The notes: generated by a model from the letters alone, not told the origin. A DNA stretch of 64,000 nt from Chryseobacterium pennae (GCF_003385515.1 NZ_QNVT01000005.1:159749-223748); one strand, 5' to 3'. Counted from the first letter of the stretch, positions 8,110 through 17,469 are shown. Made by a program: numbers and translations.

Positions 8110-9381
8110 GTGAATATCATATTTAAAAAAGATACTTGGCAGGAGATCTATTATTCATTGAGAAATAATAAGCTCCGAACATTTCTTACCATGATTGGGG
8201 TAGGATGGGGCATGTTTTTATATGTGAGCCTTCTTGGGGCAGCAAAAGGGATGGAGAATGGTTTTGATAAGTTGTTTTCCGGGTTTGCTACCAATTCCAT
8301 TTTCCTGTGGGCACAGAAAACATCTATTCCGTATGAAGGGTTTCCGAAGGGAAGAGATGTTCATTTGAACTTACCGGATATGGAAATGCTGAAAAGAAAA
8401 GTAATCGATATTGATTATATATCACCTCAGAATGCAAGAGGAAGTTTTACAGGAACACCTGGGGAATCTATGTCAAGAAACGGGAAAAGTGCTACTTATT
8501 CTTTGACGGGAGATTATTCTGTAGGAAACAAGATTTCAGAAAAGAAGCTGATTTTCGGACGTTATATCAACGATGCAGATGTTTCCGGTAACAAAAATGT
8601 GGTAGTGATCGGAGAAGAGATTTATAAAAACTTTTTTGATTCCAAGAAAAAAGAAGATCCTATAGGGCAGTCTATCAATATAAAAGGAATATTCTTCAAT
8701 GTAATTGGTGTTTTCAGAGTAAAAAAAGGAGGTGGTTTTGAAAATGATCAAACAGCATTTATTCCACTATCCACTTATACTAAGATGTACAATGCGGGAG
8801 AGCAGATTGATATGTTTGCTATTGTCAGTAAACCTAATGCCAACGTTAATGGAGTAGAAGAAGAAGTAAAGCAGGTTTTGAAGGTGAAAAATAAAATTTC
8901 CCCTGAAGATACCAATGCTTTTGGAAGTTTCAACTTAGGAAAAGAGTTTAAAAAACTGACAGGTTTCCTTACAGGGATGCAGCTTTTAACCATTATTGTT
9001 GGAACATTAACGATCCTGGCAGGAGTTATTGCCATTTCAAACATTCTTTTGATTACTGTAAAAGAAAGGACAAAAGAAATAGGCATCAGAAGAGCATTGG
9101 GAGCCAAGCCTGCTGAGGTAAGAAATCAGATCCTGCTGGAAAGTGTTGTGATTACACTCTCTTCCGGGTTGCTGGGATTTATGTTTGGAATCTTTGTGCT
9201 GATGATCTTAAATATGGCCACGCAGGGGCAGGACTCGTTTCCTTTCTATAATCCAACGGTAAACTACGGAAATGTATTTGCTGCCATGGCTGTAATGGTT
9301 ATATTAGGATTGATTATTGGGATGATCCCTGCGCAGAGAGCAGTGAAAATCAGGCCGATTGAAGCATTAAGAACAGAATAA
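8110..9381 (+). CDS. MacB-like ABC transporter permease, second copy
   Basis: 423 aa with the same plan as its neighbour: N-terminal helix (about 22-42), periplasmic domain, three C-terminal helices, coupling segment VKERTKEIGIRRALGAK and the end KIRPIEALRTE. The start is a GTG at 8110; the frame opens with the family-typical IIFKKDTWQEIYYSLR, and no ATG precedes it. It is probably the heterodimer partner of the 6785-8017 permease. Confidence 0.9.
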   Translation: MNIIFKKDTWQEIYYSLRNNKLRTFLTMIGVGWGMFLYVSLLGAAKGMENGFDKLFSGFATNSIFLWAQKTSIPYEGFPKGRDVHLNLPDMEMLKRKVIDIDYISPQNARGSFTGTPGESMSRNGKSATYSLTGDYSVGNKISEKKLIFGRYINDADVSGNKNVVVIGEEIYKNFFDSKKKEDPIGQSINIKGIFFNVIGVFRVKKGGGFENDQTAFIPLSTYTKMYNAGEQIDMFAIVSKPNANVNGVEEEVKQVLKVKNKISPEDTNAFGSFNLGKEFKKLTGFLTGMQLLTIIVGTLTILAGVIAISNILLITVKERTKEIGIRRALGAKPAEVRNQILLESVVITLSSGLLGFMFGIFVLMILNMATQGQDSFPFYNPTVNYGNVFAAMAVMVILGLIIGMIPAQRAVKIRPIEALRTE

Positions 9382-9382
9382 T

Positions 9383-9462
9383 AATTTGAAAATCAAATAA
9401 TTTGAGTATTTAAAAATATAAAAGTATCATCTTGTAATTTTTAAATCATTCAATCTTTTAAT
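9383..9462. repeat. Intergenic AATTTGAAAAT element, copy 3
   Basis: AATTTGAAAAT at 9383-9393, a variant AATTTGAGTATT after it, and TTCAATCTTTTAAT at 9449-9462, identical over 14 bases to copy 1. Confidence 0.5.
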
Positions 9463-9480
9463 AAAAAATAAACTATACAT

Positions 9481-10692
9481 ATGAAAAAGAAATTCACTTG
9501 GAAAAAAGCCATTTATATTGTATTGGGGCTTTTATTTGCAGTGGCATTGTTCTCAGGGATCGGTTATCTGGTAAAATCGAATTCCCAAGAAGGCGAGGCT
9601 TTCCTTACCCGTAAACCCAGTATTCAGAATATGGATGATAAGGTAATGGCCACCGGAAAAATTGTTCCAAAGGAAGAAATTGAAATTAAGCCCAATATTA
9701 CAGGGATTATCGATAAAATTTTAGTAAAAGAAGGAGATAAAGTAGAAGTAGGCCAACTCATTGCTACTGTGAAAATTGTACCAAGTATTTCCGAAGTAAA
9801 CGCTGCTCAGCAGGAAGTTCAGAATGCACAGATTCAGATCAGCAATGCGCAGATGAATGTAGGCAATATGCAGAAGCAGTTTGAAATGCAGGATAAACTG
9901 TATAAGCAGGGAGTAGCTTCTAAACAGGAGTTTCTTAATGCCCAGCAGCAGCTTTTCTCTCAGCAGCAAACTCTTAAAAATTCTCAGCAACAGCTGAATA
10001 CAGCCCAGAAAAGATTACAGATTGCGAAAACCGGTGCTACTCCTGAACTTCAGGGTCAAGGTCTGGCTACCACGCAAATCCGTTCCAAAGCTTCAGGAAC
10101 AGTTCTTGAGGTTCCTGTAAAATTAGGAAGCCAGGTAATTGAAGCGAATAACTTTAATGCCGGAACAACAATCTGTTCCGTAGCAGATCTGAATTCTCTG
10201 ATCTTTAAAGGAGAGATTGATGAAGCTCAGGCTGGAAAATTAAAGCAGGGTATGGATATGAACATTGTAATTGGTGCTTTACAAAACAAAACTTTCCCTG
10301 GAAAACTGACCATGATTGCTCCAAAAGGAAAAGATAATGTAGGAACAATCAAGTTCCCAGTTGAAGGTAACGTAGAAAACCCTAACAATGAATATATCAG
10401 AGCAGGATTCTCTGCTAACGGAGAAATTGTATTAAGCTCTCAGAAAAATGCATTATTACTGGACGAATCTTTAGTTCAGTATGAAAAAAAGCAAGGGAAA
10501 GATGTTCCTTTTGTAGAAGTAAAGCAGAAAGACGGAAAGTTTAAAAAAGTATATTTAAAACTTGGAGCTAGTGACGGAATTAATGTTCAGGTTCTTCCGG
10601 GATCTAATATTACCAAAGATTCTGAAATAAAAGTTTGGAACCCGTCAGATAAAGACAAAGAAGAATTGAAAGAAAAATCAAAAGCAAAATAA
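9481..10692 (+). CDS. HlyD/MacA-family periplasmic adaptor
   Basis: 403 aa. A single N-terminal membrane helix (about 11-31) is followed by the first lipoyl half near 70-100 (KPNITGIIDKILVKEGDKV), a long Gln-rich coiled coil (about 105-185), the second lipoyl half near 200-225 (SGTVLEVPVKLGSQV) and beta-barrel domains. It would bridge the MacB-like permeases to an outer-membrane channel. The Lys-rich C-terminus is unstructured. Last gene of the exporter operon, followed by a terminator. Confidence 0.9.
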   Translation: MKKKFTWKKAIYIVLGLLFAVALFSGIGYLVKSNSQEGEAFLTRKPSIQNMDDKVMATGKIVPKEEIEIKPNITGIIDKILVKEGDKVEVGQLIATVKIVPSISEVNAAQQEVQNAQIQISNAQMNVGNMQKQFEMQDKLYKQGVASKQEFLNAQQQLFSQQQTLKNSQQQLNTAQKRLQIAKTGATPELQGQGLATTQIRSKASGTVLEVPVKLGSQVIEANNFNAGTTICSVADLNSLIFKGEIDEAQAGKLKQGMDMNIVIGALQNKTFPGKLTMIAPKGKDNVGTIKFPVEGNVENPNNEYIRAGFSANGEIVLSSQKNALLLDESLVQYEKKQGKDVPFVEVKQKDGKFKKVYLKLGASDGINVQVLPGSNITKDSEIKVWNPSDKDKEELKEKSKAK

Positions 10693-10722
10693 TAAACTAC
10701 ACTATACATTTTAAACTGTTAG

Positions 10723-10752
10723 ATCCCGGAGATATATTCTTCGGGATTTTTT
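10723..10752 (+). terminator. Terminator of the exporter operon
   Basis: ATCCCG pairs with CGGGAT across a 13-base loop, followed by TTTTTTAT. Confidence 0.75.
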
Positions 10753-10867
10753 ATAGAATAGTAAAGGTATCATATCTCCCAGCATATAGTTTCTAATATT
10801 TTTTCATCTTCAAAATGTAATAGATCAGAAGTTTAAAATGTCTTATTTTTAGTTTTAAAATATAGCC

Positions 10868-12385
10868 ATGAAGAAAAGCAGCCTTATTCTTATTATTTTT
10901 ATCATCGTCAAATTTATTCTTCAATATTCGCTGATAAGTCCTGAATACGACCTGCAACGAGATGAATATTTACATTTGGACCAGGGGAATCATCTTGCCT
11001 GGGGCTATATTTCCGTTCCTCCTGTAAGTTCATGGATATCATGGCTGATAAAGGCATTCGGTGATTCTGTATTTTGGATTAAATTTTTTCCGGCTTTATT
11101 CGGAGCATTGACAATGGTTGTTGTCTGGAAAGCTATTGAAGAATTAAAAGGTGGCCTTTTTGCTTGTCTTCTTGCATCATTGGGAATGTTGTTTTCCTCA
11201 TTACTTCGTTTGAACATGTTGTATCAACCCAATTCATTAGATGTTCTTTTGTGGACTTCCTTTTTCTATATTCTGATAAAATATGTCAATACTGAAAAAA
11301 TAAGTTGGCTCTATTGGGGTGGTTTCATTTTCGCGATTGGAATTTTGAATAAATACAATATCGTTTTTCTTGCATTAGGATTTATTCCAGCTCTTTTAAT
11401 GACTAAGCAAAGAAAGATTTTTGCAAATCCTCATACATATGGTGCTTCACTTTTAGCCCTAGTGATTATTTTTCCCAATCTCATCTGGCAGTATAATAAT
11501 AATTTTCCGGTAGTTCATCACATGAAAGAGCTTTCCGAATATCAGTTAGTAAATGTCAATAGGTTTGACTTTTTGAAATCTCAGTTTTTATTCTTTATCG
11601 GGGTAACTTTTGTTATTCTGTTTGGTTTTTATGCTTTGTTGTTTTATAAATCTTTCGAAAAAATTAGGTTTTTCTTTTGGGGATATATGATCACCATATC
11701 TGTATTTATGTTTTTTAGAGCAAAAGACTATTATGCTGTAGGTATTTACCCTATTTATATAGGTTTCGGGGCTGTTTACCTTGAGGAAATTTTAAAAAGC
11801 GGATGGAAGAGGTTTCTCAAACCTATTTGTATTTTACATCCTATCCTTTTGTTTTTGCCAATATACAATCTAGCATTTCCTAATAAACCTCCGGAATCTA
11901 TAGTTCAGAATCCAGATTCTTATAAGAAATTTGGACTCTTGCGTTGGGAAGATGGTAAAGATCATTCTTTACCTCAGGATTTTGCAGACATGCTGGGCTG
12001 GAAAGAATTAGCTCAAAAAGTAGATAAAGAATATTCTAGACTGTCAAAATCCGGAAATACCTTAGTGCTTTGTGATAATTATGGGCAGGCAGGAGCTATT
12101 AATTTTTATTCAAAAAAAGGAGTGAAGGCCGTTTCATTCAACGCAGATTATATCAATTGGATGGATTTAAGTAAGAAGTATAAAAATCTGATTAGAGTTA
12201 AAGATACTCCAGAAAATGAACTCCAAAAAACCGGAGCTTTTTTCAATTATTCGATACTGGCGGATTCTGTCACTAATCCATATGCAAGAGAAAAAGGAAC
12301 TGTTATTTTTAGTTTTGAAGATGCAAAAATTGACATACGCAGAAGACTTCAGAATGAAATAGATGAAGTGAAAAGTAGAAATTAA
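10868..12385 (+). CDS. GT39/ArnT-like membrane glycosyltransferase
   Basis: 505 aa polytopic membrane protein. It keeps the acidic loop after the first helix, RDEYLHLDQGNHLAWGY (about 36-53), that carries the catalytic acidic residues of polyprenyl-phosphate-sugar dependent transferases, and about ten further hydrophobic helices up to residue 350, then a soluble C-terminal domain. Such enzymes move a sugar from a lipid carrier to lipid A, protein or glycan outside the membrane. The acceptor cannot be told from sequence. It stands alone between two gaps. Confidence 0.8.
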   Translation: MKKSSLILIIFIIVKFILQYSLISPEYDLQRDEYLHLDQGNHLAWGYISVPPVSSWISWLIKAFGDSVFWIKFFPALFGALTMVVVWKAIEELKGGLFACLLASLGMLFSSLLRLNMLYQPNSLDVLLWTSFFYILIKYVNTEKISWLYWGGFIFAIGILNKYNIVFLALGFIPALLMTKQRKIFANPHTYGASLLALVIIFPNLIWQYNNNFPVVHHMKELSEYQLVNVNRFDFLKSQFLFFIGVTFVILFGFYALLFYKSFEKIRFFFWGYMITISVFMFFRAKDYYAVGIYPIYIGFGAVYLEEILKSGWKRFLKPICILHPILLFLPIYNLAFPNKPPESIVQNPDSYKKFGLLRWEDGKDHSLPQDFADMLGWKELAQKVDKEYSRLSKSGNTLVLCDNYGQAGAINFYSKKGVKAVSFNADYINWMDLSKKYKNLIRVKDTPENELQKTGAFFNYSILADSVTNPYAREKGTVIFSFEDAKIDIRRRLQNEIDEVKSRN

Positions 12386-12612
12386 CGAACATATAGCTGT
12401 AGTTGAGTCTAATAGGTTTAAGAGATTTGAAAAAAAAATGCTCAAGTCAGGTTAATTTTTAGAATAGTTTATTCTTGAGGTTTATGATTAATGAATGTTG
12501 TTGAGAATAGTATGTTTTATATATTATTTATTTCTGATTTGTTATATCCTTTAGTTTTGATTTAATATTGTGAATAGGTTTTATTATTTTTAATTTCCCC
12601 TAAAAACATAAT

Positions 12613-13650
12613 ATGAAAAATTTAATTTTAATATTGGGCCTTCTGATATTATTTTCATGCCAGGGAAATAAAGAGAAGACAGAAACCGATATTCCTTTAA
12701 TTCCAATGTTTACCGAGTTGCAAAATAAAGCAAAAGCTATATTTGGTGCTTTACCTGGCTTCGTAGATAATCCAATCAGTCCTATAAGTGACGAAAAAGT
12801 ACTATTGGGAAAAGCATTGTATTTTGATCCTATCCTTTCGAAGAATGGAACCCAAAGTTGTAATACATGCCATAATCTAAACACCTATGGAGTGGATAAT
12901 AAAGCTTTTTCTCCTGGAGACGCTAAAGGATCTGTAGGAGTAAGGAATTCACCTTCTACTTTGAATGCAGCGCTTCATACAGCACAATTTTGGGACGGAA
13001 GAGCAAAGTCTCTTGAGGAACAAGCTGGCAAGCCTATCCTAAATCCTATAGAAATGGGAATTCCTGATGAAAATTTTGTAATTGAAAGACTTAAGAAAAA
13101 CGAAAAGTACCAAAAAATGTTTGCTACTGCTTTTCCAAAGGATAAGAGTCCTATCAATTGGGATAATCTTACCAACGCAATTGGAGCATTTGAAAGAAAG
13201 TTAATAACTCCTTCCCGTTTTGATAAATACATTGAGGGAGATAATAATGCTTTAACAGATAAAGAAAAACTTGGACTTCAAAACTTTATTGATGTTGGAT
13301 GTATTACTTGTCATACTGGTCCGGCTTTAGGAGGTAATTCTTTTCAGAAATTCGGAGTATATAAAGAATATTGGAAGGAAACTAAAAGTACTAAAATTGA
13401 TGAAGGTAAGTCGGCTATTAGTAAAAATGAAGCCGAAAAATATATGTTTAAAGTTCCTTCTTTGAGAAATGTTACTAAAACCTCACCTTATTTTCATGAT
13501 GGAAGCGTGACAGATTTGAAGGAAGTCATCAGAATAATGGGAAAAATACAATTAGATAAAGAATTAACATCAGAGCAAGTCGATAATATATATGCTTTTT
13601 TTGAATCATTAACAGGTGAAGTTAATCCTGAATTAGCAAAAGCACCCTAA
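12613..13650 (+). CDS. Di-haem cytochrome c peroxidase (MauG/CcpA family) lipoprotein
   Basis: 345 aa. A lipoprotein signal ends LFSC with lipidated Cys16. Two haem c motifs are present: C83-N-T-C-H87 and C230-I-T-C-H234. The spacing, the FWDGRAKSLEEQA segment and the PSLRNVTKTSPYFHDG segment are those of bacterial di-haem peroxidases, which reduce hydrogen peroxide in the periplasm with electrons from small cytochromes. A terminator follows directly, so it is a single-gene unit. Confidence 0.92.
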   Translation: MKNLILILGLLILFSCQGNKEKTETDIPLIPMFTELQNKAKAIFGALPGFVDNPISPISDEKVLLGKALYFDPILSKNGTQSCNTCHNLNTYGVDNKAFSPGDAKGSVGVRNSPSTLNAALHTAQFWDGRAKSLEEQAGKPILNPIEMGIPDENFVIERLKKNEKYQKMFATAFPKDKSPINWDNLTNAIGAFERKLITPSRFDKYIEGDNNALTDKEKLGLQNFIDVGCITCHTGPALGGNSFQKFGVYKEYWKETKSTKIDEGKSAISKNEAEKYMFKVPSLRNVTKTSPYFHDGSVTDLKEVIRIMGKIQLDKELTSEQVDNIYAFFESLTGEVNPELAKAP

Positions 13651-13676
13651 TCTTTTGAATAGATATTTTGTTAAAA

Positions 13677-13714
13677 AATGATTCCTGAATTCAGATGTTC
13701 AGGAATCATTTTTA
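13677..13714 (+). terminator. Terminator after the cytochrome c peroxidase
   Basis: A perfect 13-base inverted repeat (13677-13689 with 13698-13710; AATGATTCCTGAA) has an eight-base loop and is followed by a T-rich run. Confidence 0.9.
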
Positions 13715-13740
13715 TTTATTAATTATTTAATGCAATAAAG

Positions 13741-13770
13741 TTGCGTTAAGTAATTTTTATTGTAATTTTG
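13741..13770 (+). promoter_or_regulatory. Promoter of the flavoprotein gene
   Basis: TTG at 13741-13743, a 19-base spacer, and TAATTTTG at 13763-13770 fit the Bacteroidota promoter TTG-N17-23-TAnnTTTG. The start codon lies 31 bases after the -7 element. Confidence 0.65.
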
Positions 13771-13801
13771 TATATCAATAAATTATATCTCAACAGAAAG
13801 T

Positions 13802-14704
13802 ATGCAAAATAAAAAAATGGATGTTATTATCATAGGAGGAAGCTACTCCGGATTATCTGCAGCAATGGCATTGGGTAGATCTTTGAGAAACGTGTTGATT
13901 ATAGATCACGGAAAGCCATGTAACAGACAGACTCCGCATTCCCATAATTTTATTACCCATGATGGAAAAACTCCAAAAGAAATCAGAGAACTAGCGAAAA
14001 AGGATGTAGAACAATATAAGACGGTACAGGTTTATGAAGGTGAAGCTAAGAAAATAGAAAAAAATGGAGATGTCTTTTGTGTTGAGTTGTTTTCCGGTGA
14101 TGAGTTTTATGCTAAAAAGATTATTCTGGCTTCCGGAGTAAAAGATATGATGCCGGATATTCCAGGATTTTCAGAATGTTGGGGGATTTCAGTAATCCAT
14201 TGTCCCTACTGTCATGGTTATGAAGTAAGAAATGAGATAACAGGCATTTTAGCAGACGGTGACTTAGCTTTTGAATTTTCAAAGTTGGTCTTTAATTTGA
14301 CAAAAGAGCTCACCTTATTCACTAATGGGAAAACAAAGCTTACTCATGAGCAGGTTGAAAAGTTAAAACAGAATAAGATCAATCTTAATGAAGAAGAAAT
14401 AGAGAAGATTGAACATGAAAATGGGTATATTCAAAAAATAATTTTCAAGGATGGTAGCGTTGCACCTTTAAAAGCCTTGTATGCAAAAATCCCTTTTGAG
14501 CAGAATGTTGATGTGTCAGAATTAGGCTGTGAGCTAACAGAATATGGGTTTATCAAAGCCGATTTTATGCAGAAAACGTCTGTTCCCGGAGTTTTCGCTT
14601 GTGGAGATAATGTAATGATGATGAGGTCTGTAGCCAATGCCGTTGCACAGGGTAATTTAACAGGAGCTGTTATGAATAAAGAGCTTTCTGAAGAAGAATT
14701 CTAA
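13802..14704 (+). CDS. Thioredoxin-reductase-like FAD/NAD(P) oxidoreductase
   Basis: 300 aa. An N-terminal FAD-binding GGSYSGLS (about 12-19), a redox pair C134-P-Y-C137 followed by HGYE, and the C-terminal FAD motif GVFACGDN are visible. This is the thioredoxin reductase plan in a low-molecular-weight form; the CPYCHGYE variant differs from the CATC-type centre of true TrxB, so the partner disulphide may not be thioredoxin. It lies 92 bases upstream of arsR and the arsenate reductase below appears thioredoxin-type, which makes a redox link possible but unproven. Confidence 0.85.
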   Translation: MQNKKMDVIIIGGSYSGLSAAMALGRSLRNVLIIDHGKPCNRQTPHSHNFITHDGKTPKEIRELAKKDVEQYKTVQVYEGEAKKIEKNGDVFCVELFSGDEFYAKKIILASGVKDMMPDIPGFSECWGISVIHCPYCHGYEVRNEITGILADGDLAFEFSKLVFNLTKELTLFTNGKTKLTHEQVEKLKQNKINLNEEEIEKIEHENGYIQKIIFKDGSVAPLKALYAKIPFEQNVDVSELGCELTEYGFIKADFMQKTSVPGVFACGDNVMMMRSVANAVAQGNLTGAVMNKELSEEEF

Positions 14705-14750
14705 ATAGATAAAAATCACTTATTTCTCTTTGTAAAATATGATAAAAAAT

Positions 14751-14786
14751 TTGGTAATAAAATTTATTATTGTAATATTGCGATAT
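14751..14786 (+). promoter_or_regulatory. arsR promoter overlapped by an ArsR operator
   Basis: TTG at 14751-14753, a 19-base spacer and TAATATTG at 14773-14780 (one mismatch to TAnnTTTG). The candidate operator AATATTGCGATAT (14774-14786) lies on the -7 element, so a bound repressor would block RNA polymerase. The same 13-mer occurs inverted after arsR. Confidence 0.6.
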
Positions 14787-14796
14787 GGTTTGAATT

Positions 14797-15123
14797 ATGG
14801 GAGCTACAAAAACAGATTTTTTTACAGAAGAACAAAATAGAATAGCCCTGATAGCAAAAGCACTGGGACATCCTGCAAGAATTGCTATTATAGAGTATTT
14901 GCTTAAAGTAAACGAATGCATCTGCGGAGATATTGTTAATGAACTGCCTCTTGCTCAGCCTACTGTTTCCCAGCACCTGAAAGAATTAAAAAATGCTGGT
15001 CTTATCAAAGGGAATATTGAAGGCAATTCAATATGTTATTGTATTGACGAAAAAGTTTTTGAAGATCTGAATGACTATTTCTCAAATATTATTTCAACCG
15101 TAAAAAAAAGAAAATGTTGTTAG
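14797..15123 (+). CDS. arsR: ArsR-family metalloid-sensing repressor
   Basis: 108 aa winged-helix repressor. The recognition helix region LPLAQPTVSQHLKELKNAGLI is typical. Cys41 and Cys43 (ECICGD) lie where classical ArsR carries its As(III)-binding CxC, and a C-terminal Cys107-Cys108 could supply a third thiol. Start is ATG at 14797, eleven bases after the operator. It should repress its own operon until arsenite or antimonite binds. The downstream small protein and arsenate reductase support this role. Confidence 0.88.
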   Translation: MGATKTDFFTEEQNRIALIAKALGHPARIAIIEYLLKVNECICGDIVNELPLAQPTVSQHLKELKNAGLIKGNIEGNSICYCIDEKVFEDLNDYFSNIISTVKKRKCC

Positions 15124-15141
15124 ACATTTTTTTATATAAGT

Positions 15142-15154
15142 ATATCGCAATATT
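15142..15154 (+). promoter_or_regulatory. Second ArsR-type operator, inverted copy
   Basis: ATATCGCAATATT is the exact reverse complement of the 13-mer at 14774-14786 and sits within the palindrome GCAATATTGC. It lies between arsR and the next gene; no clear promoter element accompanies it. Confidence 0.55.
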
Positions 15155-15182
15155 GCATTATAACAATTTAAAATATTTAATT

Positions 15183-15656
15183 ATGAAACTGTCTAAAATC
15201 AAAAGCATCTTGCCAAATCTGGAAAATGTAGCATTTCAATTAGAAAACGGAACATGGGTTCCCGAACATTTTCACGTAACAGAAGTAGGAGTGGTTACCA
15301 AGAATTTCATCGATTGTGGCGGAGTCGTCAGAAAAGAAGAAAAAGTAAATTTTCAGCTTTGGAATGCCGATGATTATGAGCATCGCCTGAAGTCCGGAAA
15401 ACTTTTACACATCATTCACCTTTCCGAAGAAAAGTTAGGCATTGGCGATTTTGAAATTGAAGTGGAGTATCAGGATAATACCATAGGAAAATATAATCTG
15501 GAATTCAATGGAGAAAATTTTGTGTTGAAAAATAAATTAACAGCCTGTTTAGCTACAGATGCATGCGGAATTCCGCCTCAGAAACAAAAATTAAGCTTAA
15601 GTGAATTAACAATGAATCAAAATTCAGGTTGTACACCAGGTTCAGGTTGTTGTTAA
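15183..15656 (+). CDS. Small protein of the ars operon with Cys tail (DUF6428-like)
   Basis: 157 aa, from ATG at 15183 (MKLSKIKSILPN). An open frame further upstream overlaps arsR and is not family-like. A His-bearing strand region (WVPEHFHVTEVG), an IDCGG motif and a LLHIIHLSEEKLGIGDFEIEVEY strand suggest a compact beta-rich fold. The C-terminus is Cys-rich, ending GCTPGSGCC, with additional Cys in TACLATDACG: a plausible thiol site for As(III). I recall proteins of this kind as DUF6428 in Bacteroidota ars operons, but cannot confirm. Function unknown. Confidence 0.65.
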   Translation: MKLSKIKSILPNLENVAFQLENGTWVPEHFHVTEVGVVTKNFIDCGGVVRKEEKVNFQLWNADDYEHRLKSGKLLHIIHLSEEKLGIGDFEIEVEYQDNTIGKYNLEFNGENFVLKNKLTACLATDACGIPPQKQKLSLSELTMNQNSGCTPGSGCC

Positions 15657-15667
15657 TATTGGAAGTA

Positions 15668-16084
15668 ATGAAAACTAAAATATTAGTTCTTTGCACCGGA
15701 AATAGCTGTAGAAGCCAGATAGCAGAAGGATATCTGAAATACTTTGCTAAAAATAAAGCAGAAATCTATAGTGCAGGTATTGAAACACATGGATTAAATC
15801 CAGGAGCCGTTAAAACCATGTCAGAGGATGGTATTGATATTTCCGGACACACTTCAAACGCGATTGATGAGTATCAGGATATCAACTTTGATTATGTAAT
15901 CACGGTCTGTGATCATGCTAAAGAAAATTGTCCTTACTTTCCTTCAAAAGCACAGCCATTTCATCATAATTTTCAGGACCCAGCTAAAGCATCAGGAACA
16001 CCAGAAGAAATCAGTCAGGAATTCAGAAGAGTACGTGATCAGATAAAAAATTACTGTAGACAGTTTATTGAAGAAAATTTATAA
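15668..16084 (+). CDS. arsC: Thioredoxin-type arsenate reductase
   Basis: 138 aa with the low-molecular-weight phosphatase fold: P-loop C9-TGNSC-R15 and catalytic Asp104 in FQDPA. The extra pair Cys81 and Cys88 (CDHAKENC) matches Cys82/Cys89 of staphylococcal ArsC, which relay the disulphide to thioredoxin. It therefore reduces arsenate to arsenite rather than dephosphorylating tyrosine. The start is ATG at 15668; an upstream in-frame start would overlap the preceding gene by 28 bases. No arsenite pump follows; the next gene is glyA. Confidence 0.9.
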   Translation: MKTKILVLCTGNSCRSQIAEGYLKYFAKNKAEIYSAGIETHGLNPGAVKTMSEDGIDISGHTSNAIDEYQDINFDYVITVCDHAKENCPYFPSKAQPFHHNFQDPAKASGTPEEISQEFRRVRDQIKNYCRQFIEENL

Positions 16085-16165
16085 ATAGGCAATCCTTTAC
16101 CGCTTTTATGAACAATCAGGTCTAAAATCATATTTTTTGATGCCAAAATCTCAACGAAAAATCCG

Positions 16166-16173
16166 TACATTTG
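16166..16173 (+). promoter_or_regulatory. Putative -7 element of glyA (TACATTTG)
   Basis: Exact TAnnTTTG match 30 bases upstream of the glyA start. The nearest TTG is 26 bases upstream, longer than the usual 17-23 spacer. Confidence 0.4.
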
Positions 16174-16203
16174 GGGTGAAAAATTTCAAAAACTAAAAGT
16201 AAA

Positions 16204-17469
16204 ATGGATATTATTTTTGACCTGATTGAAAAGGAAAGACAAAGACAAGCCCATGGATTAGAGCTTATCGCATCGGAAAATTTTGTTTCTGAAAATGTGA
16301 TGAAAGCAATGGGAAGTGTACTTACAAATAAATATGCTGAAGGGTATCCCGGAAAAAGATATTACGGAGGATGTGAAGTTGTGGATGAGGTTGAAACTTT
16401 AGCCATCAATAGAGCAAAAGAACTTTTTGGAGTAGATTATGTAAACGTTCAGCCGCATTCCGGATCTCAGGCAAATGCAGCCATATATCTTGCCGTTTTG
16501 AAACCAGGAGATAAAATCATGGGAATGGATCTTTCAATGGGAGGACACCTTACCCACGGTTCTGCAGTAAACTTCTCAGGAATTCAGTATGAAGTAGTTT
16601 CTTACGGAGTAGAAAGAGAAACGGGGCTTATCGACTACAACCAAATGAGAGAAGTTGCTCTAAGAGAAAGACCAAAAATGTTGATCGCTGGATTCTCTGC
16701 TTATTCAAGAGATCTTGATTATGCTAAATACAGAGAGATTGCAGATGAAATCGGAGCAACGCTTTGGGCTGATATTGCTCACCCTGCAGGATTGGTTGCA
16801 AAAGGATTATTAAATTCACCATTTGAACACTGTCACGTAGTAACCACGACTACTCATAAGACTTTAAGAGGTCCAAGAGGAGGAATGATCATGATGGGTA
16901 AAGACTTTGAAAATACCTATGGTCATAAAACTCCAAAAGGAGAAACAAAAATGATGAGCCAGGTATTGGATGGAGCTGTATTCCCTGGAATTCAGGGAGG
17001 TCCGCTAGAGCATGTAATTGCCGGTAAGGCTGTAGCTTTCGGAGAAGCTTTGGATGGCCAGTTTGAAACTTATGCAAAACAGGTTAGAGCTAATGCTCAG
17101 GCATTATCAAAAGCAATGATCGACAAAGGATTTGATATCGTGAGCGGAGGTACAGATAACCACTTAATGTTGGTAGACCTTAGAAATAAAGGCGTAAACG
17201 GTAAGGAAACAGAAAAAGCATTAGTACTTGCTGATATTACATGTAACAAAAACATGGTTCCTTTTGATGATAAGTCTCCATTTACAACATCTGGTATCAG
17301 ATTAGGAACAGCTGCTATTACAACAAGAGGGCTTAAAGAAAATGATATGGAAACTATTGCAGGATTAATCTCTGAAGTAGTAGATAATATCAAAAATGAA
17401 GAAGTTCTTGCATCGGTAAGAAAGAAAGTAAATGAATTAATGGAAGGAAAAGCATTGTTCAACTACTAA
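16204..17469 (+). CDS. glyA: Serine hydroxymethyltransferase
   Basis: 421 aa, full length for the family. It converts serine and tetrahydrofolate to glycine and methylene-tetrahydrofolate. Visible motifs: N-terminal [24 protein letters not shown], the PLP-lysine motif [16 protein letters not shown] with Lys219, and the C-terminal [14 protein letters not shown]. Single gene with its own terminator. Confidence 0.98.
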   Translation: MDIIFDLIEKERQRQAHGLELIASENFVSENVMKAMGSVLTNKYAEGYPGKRYYGGCEVVDEVETLAINRAKELFGVDYVNVQPHSGSQANAAIYLAVLKPGDKIMGMDLSMGGHLTHGSAVNFSGIQYEVVSYGVERETGLIDYNQMREVALRERPKMLIAGFSAYSRDLDYAKYREIADEIGATLWADIAHPAGLVAKGLLNSPFEHCHVVTTTTHKTLRGPRGGMIMMGKDFENTYGHKTPKGETKMMSQVLDGAVFPGIQGGPLEHVIAGKAVAFGEALDGQFETYAKQVRANAQALSKAMIDKGFDIVSGGTDNHLMLVDLRNKGVNGKETEKALVLADITCNKNMVPFDDKSPFTTSGIRLGTAAITTRGLKENDMETIAGLISEVVDNIKNEEVLASVRKKVNELMEGKALFNY

